Shown here one piece after another: positions 33,789-43,634 of a DNA stretch of 56,787 nucleotides (position 1 is its first letter; every line of letters begins with the position of its first letter). The stretch is taken from positions 1-56,787 of the forward strand of contig CAVALG010000037.1 in NCBI GenBank assembly GCA_963589585.1, given 5' to 3'. A program made the position numbers and the translations under genes. The notes below the pieces were generated by a model. The model saw only the letters and a program-made list of their open reading frames with translations. It was not told the origin of the DNA and ran no database searches. Source of the DNA: CAVALG01 sp963589585. Its GTDB lineage: Bacteria; Bacillota; Clostridia; Oscillospirales; Acutalibacteraceae.

Positions 33789-34211
33789 ATGATAATAATG
33801 TCTGTTGATTTGGGCAGGGCACGCACGGGAATAGCAGTAAGTGACGCCGGTGGAAATTTTGCCTTCCCGAAACGGGTAATTAACGAATACACCACTGAAA
33901 AAATTGTTGCCGCAGCAGCGGCAGCCGCAAAAGAATACGGTGCGGAAATGATAGTTGTGGGCAACCCCAAAAATATGAACGGCACTTGCGGAGAAAAATC
34001 GGAAGAATGCGTTGCATTCGCGGAATTTTTGCAAAAAGCGACGGGTTTGCCTGTTGAAATGTTTGACGAGCGCTGCACAACCGTTATAGCACACGCCGAA
34101 ATGCGTTCAAACGGCAAGCGCGGACAGAAAAGAAAAAACACGGTGGACGCCGTAGCAGCCACCGTGATACTTGAAGATTATTTGAAATTCAGAAAAAACA
34201 AGTCCATATAA
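33789..34211 (+). CDS. ruvX: Holliday junction resolvase-like protein RuvX/YqgF
   Basis: A 140-residue RNase H-fold nuclease implicated in 16S rRNA 5' processing and in branched DNA cleavage. It begins IIMSVDLGRARTGIAVSD with the first catalytic Asp, then IVVGNPKNMNGT, FDERCTTVIAHAEM with the second acid and KKNTVDAVAATVIL with the third. The length is standard. The ATG follows GAAGGGAAAG. It converges with fucU, leaving only 15 bases between the stops. Confidence 0.95.
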   Translation: MIIMSVDLGRARTGIAVSDAGGNFAFPKRVINEYTTEKIVAAAAAAAKEYGAEMIVVGNPKNMNGTCGEKSEECVAFAEFLQKATGLPVEMFDERCTTVIAHAEMRSNGKRGQKRKNTVDAVAATVILEDYLKFRKNKSI

Positions 34212-34226
34212 ACCGATATACCGGAC

Positions 34227-34670
34227 TTATTCAACCACAACGCCTTTTTTGAGGATTATGTTGGCGTAAACAGCGGTTTCACCCGTCATTACGACAGCGT
34301 AAACCTCACGCGCACGGTCATAAAAATCAAAACGGTCAATCGACTCAAAGCCTGCGGCAGCCGCTTCAGGCTCATATTTTGCAATTATTTCGGCATATTT
34401 ATCCCAAATAACGGGGTTAATTTTGCCTACATCGCAATCCATAAGTTTCATAACCCCGGCAGGTTGTTTTGTATACTTATCAAGCGGCATAAGTTTAAGA
34501 ACCGCGTCAAGAACCTCGGGAACTCCGTGCCCGTCAAGGCGGACAAGCCTTTTTGCGATAGCGGCACCGGGGAAGTTTCCGTCGGCAATTACTATTTCAT
34601 CACCGTGACCCATTTCCATAAGTATTTTAAGAAGTTCGGGTGAAATAATTGACGGTATATTTTTAAGCAT
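34227..34670 (-). CDS. fucU: RbsD/FucU family sugar mutarotase
   Basis: A 147-residue enzyme of the RbsD/FucU family that interconverts anomers of fucose or ribose. Catalytic His lies in EMGHGDEIVIADGNFP (about residue 22), the family hallmark; further marks are RLDGHGVPEVLDAVLKLMPLD and the C-terminal VVMTGETAVYANIILKKGV. Its place directly after fucI supports L-fucose mutarotase rather than ribose pyranase. The gap to fucI is 64 bases. Confidence 0.92.
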   Translation of the reverse strand: MLKNIPSIISPELLKILMEMGHGDEIVIADGNFPGAAIAKRLVRLDGHGVPEVLDAVLKLMPLDKYTKQPAGVMKLMDCDVGKINPVIWDKYAEIIAKYEPEAAAAGFESIDRFDFYDRAREVYAVVMTGETAVYANIILKKGVVVE

Positions 34671-34734
34671 TTTTTCTTTCTCCTTAATTTTATTACATTG
34701 GGCGGTGCAAATTTGCGCCGCCCTTTAGTATTAC

Positions 34735-36573
34735 TTATCTGATATTTTTATACATAGGACCGTAGGCTTCGCAAGCGCGGAAATCCTGTCCTTCTTTATC
34801 CATACCGAAAGCATTCCAGGCGGCAGGACGGAAAATCTTATCTTCGGGCACATTGTGCATACAAACCGGTATTCTGAGCATTGAGCAAAGGGTGATAAGA
34901 TCTGCACCGATATGGCCGTAAGAAATAGCGCCGTGGTTTGCGCCCCAGTTATTCATAACATCGTAAGCCGATTTGAACGGGCTGCCCTCTTTACCGTCGC
35001 AGCGCGGGGTAAACCAGGTGCAGGGCCAGGTGGGGTTGGTACGTTCCATAAGTGTATCCGTAACCTCGTCGGGCAGATTTACCGTCCAGCCTTCGGCAAT
35101 CTGAAGAACGGGACCGAGACCTTTAACAAGGTTAAGTCTTATCATAGTTGCCGGCATTTCGGCTCTTGTTACAAAGTGGCTTGAGAAGCCGCCGCCGCGG
35201 AAGTTATCAAATCCTGCTTCGCACCAAACGGTTGCGTCGGTCATCTTCTTGATATCTTCTTCGGTAACATCCCACCACTTCTTCATTGTGGCGTTGCCGT
35301 TTTCGTCTACACATTCGCCGCAGGCGTCAAGGCAGGCGGCACCGGAGTTAAGCAGGTGGATTATACCGCCGTTTTCCTTTGCCTTGCCGACAAAATCATA
35401 TCCCGTTGCACGTTTGGCAGCCTCGGGCGACCAGAAGGTACGAACATCGGCAAATATCTGGGCACGGTTGGTAAGCAGCTGCATAAACAGCATACTAATA
35501 CCGTTAAGAACATCGTTTTCGGTAGCGAAAGCAATAGGTTCTTTTTTGCCCGTAAAGTCAAATGTAGAATTAAGTATTGCTTCGGGGTAGTCGCAGTTCG
35601 GCCAATGGTCGGTCCACTGGCGCTGACCTTGGAAACCTGCCGCAATAGCATTGTGACCTACTTTTTCTTCCTCAAAGCCTGCCGGCAGGTTGGGGTTGCC
35701 GCTTAACAGGTCCTTGATTATGCAATACATTTTAATTGTAAATTCCCACTGTTTATCTTTCTGTTCGCGTGTGAATTTAATCGGGCGTTTTTCGCCAAGG
35801 AACTCAACAAAATCGGGGTTATCGTCGCGACCCTCTTTGCAGTGTTCACGGGTCCAGGCAAGGGCTTTTTCAACTTCTTCTTTATTATAGATGCCCTCTT
35901 CCATACGGCGAAGGATTTCAACCTCGTCAACCGATTCAACACGCATACCAAGGTATTCTTCCATAAACGCCTGGTCCATTATAGAACCGCCGATGCCCAT
36001 AGTAACAGAGCCTATCTGCAAATAGGATTTACCGCGCATTGTAGCCGCTGCAACCGCTGCTCTGCCAAAGCGGAGAAGTTTTTCTTTAACATCATCGGGG
36101 ATTGAAGTAACTTCGTCCCTGTTTTGTACTTCGTGACCGTATATACCAAAAGCCGGAAGACCTTTTTGAGCGTGTGTTGCCAAAACGGAGGCAAGGTAAA
36201 CGGCACCGGGGCGCTCTGTTCCGTTAAAGCCCCAAATACCCTTAATGGTCATCGGGTCCATATCCATAGTTTCAGAGCCGTAGCACCAGCACGGAGTTAC
36301 CGACAGTGTGATTGCTACACCTTCTTTTTTAAATTTTTCGGCGCAGGCTGCCGATTCAGGAACACGGCCTATGGTGGTATCTGCCATTACAACCTTAACG
36401 GGATCACCGTTTGAATATGTAAGGTTTTCCTCAAAAAGTTTTTTTGCTGCCTCTGCCATTGCCATTGTCTGGTCTTCCAAACTTTCGCGCAACTGCATAG
36501 GTCCGCGCCTGCCGTCGATTATCGGGCGGATACCTATAACCGGATATTCGCCTACAAATCTTTTTTCTGCCAT
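34735..36573 (-). CDS. fucI: L-fucose isomerase
   Basis: A 612-residue ketol isomerase converting L-fucose to L-fuculose (also D-arabinose). It begins YPVIGIRPIIDGRRGPMQLRE; GSVTMGIGGSIMDQAF and YLGMRVESVDEVEI follow, and the metal-binding acid residues lie around ATENDVLNGISMLFMQ and SGAACLDA. Length is near that of E. coli FucI (591). The frame opens earlier, but ATG at 36573 follows AAAGGATG. With fucU it would feed fucose, a mucin and milk-glycan sugar, into catabolism; kinase, aldolase and transporter genes are not in the window. Confidence 0.95.
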   Translation of the reverse strand: MAEKRFVGEYPVIGIRPIIDGRRGPMQLRESLEDQTMAMAEAAKKLFEENLTYSNGDPVKVVMADTTIGRVPESAACAEKFKKEGVAITLSVTPCWCYGSETMDMDPMTIKGIWGFNGTERPGAVYLASVLATHAQKGLPAFGIYGHEVQNRDEVTSIPDDVKEKLLRFGRAAVAAATMRGKSYLQIGSVTMGIGGSIMDQAFMEEYLGMRVESVDEVEILRRMEEGIYNKEEVEKALAWTREHCKEGRDDNPDFVEFLGEKRPIKFTREQKDKQWEFTIKMYCIIKDLLSGNPNLPAGFEEEKVGHNAIAAGFQGQRQWTDHWPNCDYPEAILNSTFDFTGKKEPIAFATENDVLNGISMLFMQLLTNRAQIFADVRTFWSPEAAKRATGYDFVGKAKENGGIIHLLNSGAACLDACGECVDENGNATMKKWWDVTEEDIKKMTDATVWCEAGFDNFRGGGFSSHFVTRAEMPATMIRLNLVKGLGPVLQIAEGWTVNLPDEVTDTLMERTNPTWPCTWFTPRCDGKEGSPFKSAYDVMNNWGANHGAISYGHIGADLITLCSMLRIPVCMHNVPEDKIFRPAAWNAFGMDKEGQDFRACEAYGPMYKNIR

Positions 36574-36639
36574 TTGTATATCATCCTTTCGATAATTATA
36601 TAATTCGGACAGGGGCGTTTGCCCCACCGTTTATTACCA

Positions 36640-37863
36640 TTATAATGTCACTTTGAAAAATACTTTTTTACCTTTTTTAATTACAGTGCCTTTTTCAAGC
36701 ATTTCACGGGTAAGCGCAAAATTGACATCCGAAATCTTTTCACCGTCAACCGATACGCCGCCCTGCTGAACAAGGCGTCTGCCCTCGCCTTTTGAAGGGA
36801 TAAGCCCCACGGCGAGCATAGCGTCAAGGATACCGATTTTCCCGTCTGTAAGTTTATCTTCCGTTACAGAGCCTGACGGCATATTGCTGCTGTCGGGACC
36901 TGCGCCGAACAATGCCTTTGCGGCTGCAAGCGCTTTATCAGCTTCCTCTTTACCATGTATTGTTTTGGTAAGTTCGTATGCAAGTCTTTCCTTAACGGCG
37001 TTAAGTTCGCTGCCTGTAAGTTTTTCCATCTCTCTTATTTCCTCAAGCGGAACAAAGGTAAGCATTTTCATACACTTAATAACATCGGCATCGGCAACAT
37101 TTCTCCAATATTGGAAGAAGTCATACGGAGAGGTTTTTTCAGCGTCAAGCCAAACAGCACCGCCCTCGGTTTTGCCCATTTTTTTACCCTCGCTTGTAAG
37201 CAAAAGGTTGCAGGTCATAGCGTAAGCTTCTTTACCGTCGCATCGGCGGATAAGTTCAACGCCGCCTATCATATTGCTCCACTGGTCATCGCCGCCGAGC
37301 TGCATAACGCAATTGTACTTGCGGTTGAGCATCAAAAAATCATAACTTTGCATAAGCATATAGTTAAGTTCAAAGAACGAAAGCCCGCGTTCAAGGCGTT
37401 GTTTATAACACTCAAATGATAACATTCTGTTAACCGAAAAATGCACGCCTATTTCACGCAAAAAGTCAACATAATTAAGGTTTAATAGCCAATCGCCGTT
37501 GTTTACGATAGTAGCGGCGCCGTCCGAAAAGTCAATAAGTTTGGACATTTGCTTTTTAAAACATTCTATATTATGCGCAATGGTTTCACGCGTAAGCATT
37601 TTACGCATATCGCTTTTGCCGGACGGGTCGCCTATCATTCCGGTACCGCCGCCGAAAAGCGCAATCGGCTTGTGTCCGTGCTTTTGCATATGCGCCATTA
37701 TAACCACGGCCACAAAGTGGCCTACATGCAAACTGTCGGCAGTGGGGTCAAACCCGATATAAAAAGTTACGGGTTTATCTCCGTTTATCAGTTCGCGCAC
37801 ACGCTCTTCATCCGTGGTTTGCGCTAAAAGTCCGCGTTCTTTAAGTTCATCAAACAGTGTCAT
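36640..37863 (-). CDS. tyrS: Tyrosyl-tRNA synthetase
   Basis: A 407-residue class Ic synthetase. The HIGH-type motif is FDPTADSLHVGH (about residues 41-52), the KMSKS-type loop KMGKTEGGAV, and a C-terminal S4 RNA-binding domain covers about 340-405 (LVQQGGVSVDGEKI). The tyrosine pocket includes NYMLMQSYDFLMLN and LGGDDQW. The frame opens earlier; ATG at 37863 follows AAAGGG. No T-box leader fits in the 52 bases upstream. fucI follows 66 bases later on the same strand. Confidence 0.97.
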   Translation of the reverse strand: MTLFDELKERGLLAQTTDEERVRELINGDKPVTFYIGFDPTADSLHVGHFVAVVIMAHMQKHGHKPIALFGGGTGMIGDPSGKSDMRKMLTRETIAHNIECFKKQMSKLIDFSDGAATIVNNGDWLLNLNYVDFLREIGVHFSVNRMLSFECYKQRLERGLSFFELNYMLMQSYDFLMLNRKYNCVMQLGGDDQWSNMIGGVELIRRCDGKEAYAMTCNLLLTSEGKKMGKTEGGAVWLDAEKTSPYDFFQYWRNVADADVIKCMKMLTFVPLEEIREMEKLTGSELNAVKERLAYELTKTIHGKEEADKALAAAKALFGAGPDSSNMPSGSVTEDKLTDGKIGILDAMLAVGLIPSKGEGRRLVQQGGVSVDGEKISDVNFALTREMLEKGTVIKKGKKVFFKVTL

Positions 37864-37915
37864 CAATCTAACCCTTTCCGTTAGCAATATTTCTCACTTC
37901 ATTATATAACAATAA

Positions 37916-39577
37916 TTATTGATTTTCAATCATTTCTTTTGCGGTTTTGTAAAGATTTTCGGTCATTTCGCCGCCCGAAATAATTCTTGCCACCTCTGCA
38001 ATCCTTTCATCACCCGTAAGTTTTTTTACGGATGTAAAAGTTTTACCGTCCCGTGACGATTTTTCTATAAGCAGATGATTGTCCGCAGCCGCCGCTATTT
38101 GCGGCAAATGGGTAACGCAGATGAGCTGATGCGTATTTGAAAGTTCTTTCATCTGCGCACCGACGCAGGCAGCGGCCTTGCCGCTTATCCCCGAATCAAT
38201 TTCATCAAATATTAAGGTAGGAACATCGTCTTTATCCGCCATAACGCTTTTAATTGCAAGCATCACGCGCGAAAGTTCGCCGCCCGAAGCAATTTTGGCA
38301 AGCGGCCGCGGCGGTTCGCCGGCGTTTGCCGAAATAAGAAACTCCACACGGTCGCACCCTGACTTAGTGTAAACACACTCGCCGAAATCAACCGAAAATA
38401 CAACATTCGGCATTTGAAGAAATTTAAGTATTGCGCATATTTCGCCAGAAAATTTTTCACCCGCTTTTTTGCGTGACGCGGTAAGCTTTTGACCTTTTTC
38501 ATACACCTCGTCTTCAAGTTCGTTTTGCGCGTCGTAAAGTTCCGAAAGTTTTTGTTCATCCGCTTGCAGATTATTCATTTTTTGCGTAATCTCTTCAAGA
38601 TAATCCTGAACCGACTCCTCACTGCCGCCGTATTTTCTGCAAAGGCGGTATATTTCGTCAAGCCGCTGCTCTACCCCCTCAAGTTCGCCGGGGTCTATAT
38701 TAAGCCGTTCGGCTGCAGCGCGCGCCGACTCTGCCGCATCGCCCAAAATAGCCGCCGCCTCATTTAAAGAATCGGATATATCTTTGGCTTCGGGCACAAG
38801 GTCGGCTACCGAATACGCCGCCTGCGCCGAACTTTCCACCGCCCCAATTGCGCCTGCCGTTTCATCATCGCCGTTTAAATACGCCGTTACGGTTTCAAGC
38901 GCGTCAAGAATTTTTTCAGCCCCAAGTATTTCGGCACGGCGGGCTTTAAGAACTTCGAGCTCACCCGATTTTATATCGGCGGCGGTTATTTCTTTAATTT
39001 CAAATTCATAAAGTTCGGAAACACGCTGTTTTTCGGCTTCGTCATTTTCAAGCCTTTTAATTTCCCTTTTAACATCACGCAGGTTTATAAAGGATTTTTC
39101 GTAATCCGAAAGCAGCGCGCCGTTTTCGGCATACGCGTCAAGAAAAGATATGTGGGCAGAAGGGTCAAGCAGAGCCTGACTGTCATGCTGACCGTGAATA
39201 TTTACAAGGCGTTTGCATATGTTTTTAAGCACACTCACGCTTACGGCAGTTCCGTTCACACGGCATAAACTGCGCCCATCGGCATTTAAGGTACGGTTTA
39301 TAAGCAGTTCGTTGCCGTCCGCCGTTATTCCGAGGTCAGACAATGCCGCAATTTCTTTTTCCGAAAGGCACACAAAAAGCGCGGAAACCGACGCTTTTGA
39401 GCAACCGTTTCGTACAATTTCGCGCGAAGTGCGCTCGCCGAGGACGGCGTTTAAGGAATCAATTATTATAGACTTACCTGCGCCCGTTTCACCCGTAAGG
39501 GCGTTAAAGCCGCCTTCAAGTTCTATATCGGCGCGTTCGATTACCGCAATATTTTCAATACTTATACTTTTTAGCAC
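37916..39577 (-). CDS. recN: DNA repair protein RecN
   Basis: A 553-residue SMC-like ATPase for double-strand break repair. Walker A is GETGAGKSI (about 29-37) and the C-terminal half has the ABC signature in ASGGELSRVMLAIK and Walker B TLIFDEIDSGISG. Between them lie long coiled coils (about 150-230 and 260-380). A GTG at 39586 is too close to the Shine-Dalgarno; GTG at 39577 (VLKSISIEN) with AGGGGCGG upstream is preferred. Last gene of the large operon starting at nusB, after argR. Confidence 0.95.
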   Translation of the reverse strand: MLKSISIENIAVIERADIELEGGFNALTGETGAGKSIIIDSLNAVLGERTSREIVRNGCSKASVSALFVCLSEKEIAALSDLGITADGNELLINRTLNADGRSLCRVNGTAVSVSVLKNICKRLVNIHGQHDSQALLDPSAHISFLDAYAENGALLSDYEKSFINLRDVKREIKRLENDEAEKQRVSELYEFEIKEITAADIKSGELEVLKARRAEILGAEKILDALETVTAYLNGDDETAGAIGAVESSAQAAYSVADLVPEAKDISDSLNEAAAILGDAAESARAAAERLNIDPGELEGVEQRLDEIYRLCRKYGGSEESVQDYLEEITQKMNNLQADEQKLSELYDAQNELEDEVYEKGQKLTASRKKAGEKFSGEICAILKFLQMPNVVFSVDFGECVYTKSGCDRVEFLISANAGEPPRPLAKIASGGELSRVMLAIKSVMADKDDVPTLIFDEIDSGISGKAAACVGAQMKELSNTHQLICVTHLPQIAAAADNHLLIEKSSRDGKTFTSVKKLTGDERIAEVARIISGGEMTENLYKTAKEMIENQ

Positions 39578-39619
39578 ATATATCACCGCCCCTGCAAAAA
39601 CACAATCATATTATTTTAA

Positions 39620-40069
39620 TTAAAGAAGTGATTTTAATTTTTGCACAAGTTCCTTTGCCGCTTTTTCGTCACGGGTTATAGCAAGTATGGTATCGTCGCC
39701 TGCAAGGGTGCCGAGCATATCCTGTGAAAACATATTATCTATTGCCGCCGCCGCGCCCGAAGCTGCGCCAATGTGGCATTTAATTATAACATCATTCATT
39801 GCGCTTTCTATTGAGATTACGGAACTTGAAAATATATCGGCAAATCTTGCGTTATTTTCGTCATTTTTTGCGCTGCCGCCTTGCATATAGCGGTAAACTC
39901 CGCCTGCATCGAGCGATTTAACTATGCGTAATTCCTTAATATCCCTTGAAACGGTAGCTTGCGTAACATTATATCCCTCGCGTATCAGCGCCTCCTGCAG
40001 CCCCTCCTGCGTGTCTATTATTTGGTTTTCAATTATACCCAAAATTGCCTGCTGACGATGTTTTTTCAC
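39620..40069 (-). CDS. argR: Arginine repressor ArgR
   Basis: A 149-residue hexameric regulator of arginine genes. The N-terminal winged helix is GIIENQIIDTQEGLQEAL and VTQATVSRDIKELRIVKS; the C-terminal arginine-binding domain has GTLAGDDTILAITRD. GTG start behind AGAGGAAACGACA. ArgR in this position before recN is conserved in Firmicutes. Ala-rich loop GAASGAAAAIDNMF is the trimer interface seen in the family. Confidence 0.96.
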   Translation of the reverse strand: MKKHRQQAILGIIENQIIDTQEGLQEALIREGYNVTQATVSRDIKELRIVKSLDAGGVYRYMQGGSAKNDENNARFADIFSSSVISIESAMNDVIIKCHIGAASGAAAAIDNMFSQDMLGTLAGDDTILAITRDEKAAKELVQKLKSLL

Positions 40070-40128
40070 TGTCGTTTCCTCTTTTCAGATGAATTGCCGC
40101 CCCCTGCGGCTGACCAAATACGCAAAAT

Positions 40129-40932
40129 CTATTTTAATTTGCGTGAAATTTTTTTATAAAGCGATTCTTCGCCCACTGTTATAAGTTGCGCCGAACAGTC
40201 GGCTCTTTTAACAATTATCTTTGAATTTTTTGCTACTTTATGCGATTCCTCACCATCCACCGTAAGCCAAACATCAGTTTCGTTAGCGTTGTTTGCCGTT
40301 ACGGTTATTTCGTGATTTTCACCGAGTACCAACGGGCGCGAAAACAGAGAGTGCGCACATATAGGTGAAATAACTATACAGTTAAGCGCCGGGTCTATTA
40401 CCGGTCCGCCTGCGGACATTGAATAGGCGGTTGAACCTGTGGGTGTGGCGATAATCATACCGTCGGCACGGCATGAAACACTGTCACCGTTAAAGGAGGC
40501 GGAAACATCAATTATTCTTGAAAGTGCGCCTTTGCTGACAACCGCATCATTAAGGCAGTAATATTTTTTACCGTCACATTCAACCGAGAGCATCATTCTC
40601 TCCGACACCGAATATTCGCCCGTTACAAGTTTTGTTATATCATCAAGCGCATTGGTTTCAAGTCCTGCCAGATAACCCACTCTGCCTGCGTTTATGCCAA
40701 GCACGGGTTTGCCAAAGCGGGCAGCCATTTTTGCAAGATGGATAATAGTTCCGTCACCGCCGATTACAACGGTTATATCGCTTTTTTCGATTTTTCTGCC
40801 GTCAAATTCGCTGCCGAAGCTTACATTTGCAACCTCATATTCAATATTATTCTGCTTAAGTATTGTACAAAGCTGCTCGGTTATTCCCGAAGCACTTTCC
40901 TTTTCGGGATTAAAGGCTAAAAATAATTTCAT
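40129..40932 (-). CDS. nadK: NAD kinase
   Basis: A 267-residue enzyme making NADP from NAD with ATP or polyphosphate. The hallmark VVIGGDGTIIHLAK (about residue 57) and the second block DGMIIATPTGSTAYSMSAGGP are both intact, as is INAGRVGYLAG. AAGGGTG precedes the ATG. Sixty bases separate it from argR and 10 bases from tlyA upstream, all in the same direction. Confidence 0.97.
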   Translation of the reverse strand: MKLFLAFNPEKESASGITEQLCTILKQNNIEYEVANVSFGSEFDGRKIEKSDITVVIGGDGTIIHLAKMAARFGKPVLGINAGRVGYLAGLETNALDDITKLVTGEYSVSERMMLSVECDGKKYYCLNDAVVSKGALSRIIDVSASFNGDSVSCRADGMIIATPTGSTAYSMSAGGPVIDPALNCIVISPICAHSLFSRPLVLGENHEITVTANNANETDVWLTVDGEESHKVAKNSKIIVKRADCSAQLITVGEESLYKKISRKLK

Positions 40933-40942
40933 AATATCACCC

Positions 40943-41752
40943 TTATTTATCGAGTGTTTCGTGCGACAGTTTTACGGCGTCTTCAGCCCGGGTTTCGGTA
41001 CGGTATTCGCCGCATCCGTCATTTTTAATGTAAATAAGATATTCAATGTTACCCTCAGGTCCCTTAACAGGGGAAAAGTCAAGCCCTTCAACCGAAAAGC
41101 CTAATTCTGTAACTGCGGATATTATATTATTTACAACCTCGGCGTGAACCGCACGGTCGCGCACAACACCTTTTTTGCCAACTTTTTCTTTACCGGCTTC
41201 AAACTGCGGTTTTATAAGACAAACAGCATATGCATTCTGCACCATAAGCCGCTGCATTACGGGCAGTATAACACGCAATGAGATAAACGAAACATCAACA
41301 GAGGCAAAGTTCAGTTTTTCGGGGATTTGCTCTTCACCGACATAGCGGAAATTGGTTCTTTCCATATTTACAACGCGCGGATCATTTCTCAATTTCCAGG
41401 CAAGCTGACCGTAGCCGACATCAATCGCATAGACCTTTGCCGCACCGTTTTGCAGCATACAATCGGTAAAGCCGCCTGTAGACGCACCGATATCCGCACA
41501 AATGCAGCCGCTAAGGTCAAGTGCGAAATTTTGCACAGCCTTTTCAAGTTTAAGTCCGCCGCGGCTTACATATCTAAGCGGATTTCCGCGAACCTCAAGC
41601 ACATCGTCTGGTTTAAGGGTCATACCTGCTTTATCCGCTTTTTGATTATTAACATAAACAACGCCTGCCATTATAAGCGCCTTGGCTTTTTCACGGCTTT
41701 CGGCAAAACCTTTTTCAAACACCGCAGTGTCAAGTCTAAGTTTTTCGCTCAA
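40943..41752 (-). CDS. tlyA: TlyA family rRNA 2'-O-methyltransferase
   Basis: A 269-residue protein with an N-terminal S4 domain (about 1-65: RLDTAVFEKGFAESREKAK) and an FtsJ-type methyltransferase domain. Motif I is CADIGASTGGFTDCML (about 85-100); IDVGYGQLAWKLRNDPRV and the KPQFEAGKEKVGKKGVV block follow. TlyA methylates ribosomal RNA in both subunits. TTG start at 41752 overlaps the dxs stop by 4 bases (TTGA), so translation is coupled; an in-frame stop just upstream leaves no earlier start. Confidence 0.93.
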   Translation of the reverse strand: MSEKLRLDTAVFEKGFAESREKAKALIMAGVVYVNNQKADKAGMTLKPDDVLEVRGNPLRYVSRGGLKLEKAVQNFALDLSGCICADIGASTGGFTDCMLQNGAAKVYAIDVGYGQLAWKLRNDPRVVNMERTNFRYVGEEQIPEKLNFASVDVSFISLRVILPVMQRLMVQNAYAVCLIKPQFEAGKEKVGKKGVVRDRAVHAEVVNNIISAVTELGFSVEGLDFSPVKGPEGNIEYLIYIKNDGCGEYRTETRAEDAVKLSHETLDK

Positions 41753-43605
41753 CCCTTTTCAACCTCATTTTCAAATACTTTTTTTATTATTGACTCACAG
41801 TCAAGGCCGTATTTTTTCCGCGCAGCGGAAACCGAAGATTGCGGAACAAATCCGCTTATTGCGGAAAGGTAGGTGCGCCCGGAAAATCCGGCAAGCGATA
41901 TTTCCGAAAGCAATTTTTCACCTGCGCCGCCGCTTTTTTCACCCTCTTCAAAAATATATATACTGTCAAATTCCGAAAGACGGTTTACAAGTTCCGTATT
42001 GAATTTATCAATACGGTTCAGTTTAACGACAGCCGCTGTAATGCCTTTTTCGGCAAGCGCTTTTTGCGCCGATATAAGTTCAGCTGTAAGCGTACCGTAA
42101 GATACGAGTGCGGCACTGCCGCTGCCTATTACATCAAAATTTTTACCGCTTGGGGTATATTCGCGCATATTTTGCGGTTCGCCGCCGCGCGGATATCTGA
42201 TTGCGGCAACGCCCTTGGGCAACTCTAGCCGCTTTGCAAGCATATATTCAAGTTCAGCATAGGTGGCAGGCGCGTATATCTCTACGCCGGGTATTGAGGA
42301 CAAAAACGGCACATCATAAAGTCCCTGATGCGTTTCTCCGTCTGCACCGACTATGCCTGCGCGATCCACACACAGGGTCACGGGCAGTTTTGCAATAGCC
42401 GCATCGCTTAAAATTTGGTCATAACCGCGTTGTAAAAACGAAGAATACACCGCAAAAACGGGTTTCATACCGCCCTTTGCAAGCCCTGCCGAGAAAGTAA
42501 CCGCGTGCTGCTCTGCGATTCCTGCGTCAAAACTGCGGTCGGGGAATTCCTTAAAAAATTCCGAAAGTCCCGTACCGTCCTGCATAGCCGCCGTAACGGC
42601 GCAAATCTTTTCATCCTGATTTGCAAGTTTTGTAAGCGTTTTACCGAAAACAGCGGAAAAATTATCATCAAATGATTTTACACCGTTTTCAATATCAAAG
42701 GGCGGAACACCGTGGTACATACCCGGAGATTGCTCCGCCTTATCGTACCCTTTTCCTTTTTTTGTAACAATATGTATAACACAGGAACCGGGTATTTGTT
42801 TAGCAGAAGCAAATGCCTCGGACAATTGGGTTAAATTATGACCGTCCACAGGGCCTAAATATGAAAAACCGAGCGATTCAAAAATATTATAACTGTAAAA
42901 CAGTTTTTTAAAGGATTTTTTTATATTATAAATAACCGTATACAACAATCTGCCGATAAGCGGAATTCTTCTGAGCGTCAGTTCGGTACGGCGTTTTAAG
43001 CGGTGATAATGCGGATCAATTCTTATAAGTCTTAAATGCCGTGAAAGCGAGCCTACATTTTTGGATATAGACATTTTATTATCATTAAGCACAATAATAA
43101 CCTTAGTTTTGCCTTTGCCGATACTGTTAAGCGCTTCGTAAGCCATTCCGCCTGTAAGCGCGCCGTCACCTATTACGGCTACCGTGTTCCCTTTTACGCC
43201 TGTAAGTGATTTTGCCTTTGCAATACCGTAAGCCGATGAAACAGAGGAACTGCTGTGACCTGTAACAACAGGATCGTGCGGACTTTCGGAGGGACGCATA
43301 AACCCTGATATGCCGTTTTCTTTTCTTAAAGTATCAAATTCGGGGTAACGGCCCGTAAGCAATTTATGGGTATAACATTGGTGGCCCACATCAAAAATTA
43401 TATCGTCATTTTTGCGGCAAAACGCCTTTTCAAGCGCAACTGTAAGTTCAACTGCGCCTAAATTTGAGGCAAGGTGCCCCCCGTTTTTTGACACAACGGT
43501 AAGGATTTTATCACGAATTTCATCGCATAAAACCGCCAACTCATCATCACTTAAATTATTCAGCTGTGCAGGATCTTCAATTTTTCCCAAAAATTTATAA
43601 TTCAA
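41749..43605 (-). CDS. dxs: 1-deoxy-D-xylulose-5-phosphate synthase
   Basis: A 618-residue thiamine diphosphate enzyme opening the MEP pathway to isoprenoids. GHQCYTHKLLTGR, the TPP motif starting VIGDGALTGGMAYEALN and the acid in SFDAGIAEQHAVTFSAG are present, as is the DRAGIVGADGETHQG block. The start is TTG (43605), 12 bases after AAGG. It lies between ispA and tlyA. A short basic segment (RLKRRTELTLRRIP, about residue 205) is a normal variable loop of the family. Confidence 0.97.
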   Translation of the reverse strand: MNYKFLGKIEDPAQLNNLSDDELAVLCDEIRDKILTVVSKNGGHLASNLGAVELTVALEKAFCRKNDDIIFDVGHQCYTHKLLTGRYPEFDTLRKENGISGFMRPSESPHDPVVTGHSSSSVSSAYGIAKAKSLTGVKGNTVAVIGDGALTGGMAYEALNSIGKGKTKVIIVLNDNKMSISKNVGSLSRHLRLIRIDPHYHRLKRRTELTLRRIPLIGRLLYTVIYNIKKSFKKLFYSYNIFESLGFSYLGPVDGHNLTQLSEAFASAKQIPGSCVIHIVTKKGKGYDKAEQSPGMYHGVPPFDIENGVKSFDDNFSAVFGKTLTKLANQDEKICAVTAAMQDGTGLSEFFKEFPDRSFDAGIAEQHAVTFSAGLAKGGMKPVFAVYSSFLQRGYDQILSDAAIAKLPVTLCVDRAGIVGADGETHQGLYDVPFLSSIPGVEIYAPATYAELEYMLAKRLELPKGVAAIRYPRGGEPQNMREYTPSGKNFDVIGSGSAALVSYGTLTAELISAQKALAEKGITAAVVKLNRIDKFNTELVNRLSEFDSIYIFEEGEKSGGAGEKLLSEISLAGFSGRTYLSAISGFVPQSSVSAARKKYGLDCESIIKKVFENEVEKG

Positions 43606-43634
43606 TCAAACGCACGCCTTTTTAATTTTTAAAT

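Noticed and set aside
34195..34232. Bidirectional terminator between ruvX and fucU
   Set aside because: AAGTCC/GGACTT pair but the loop is 17 bases and no T-run follows; too weak to list.
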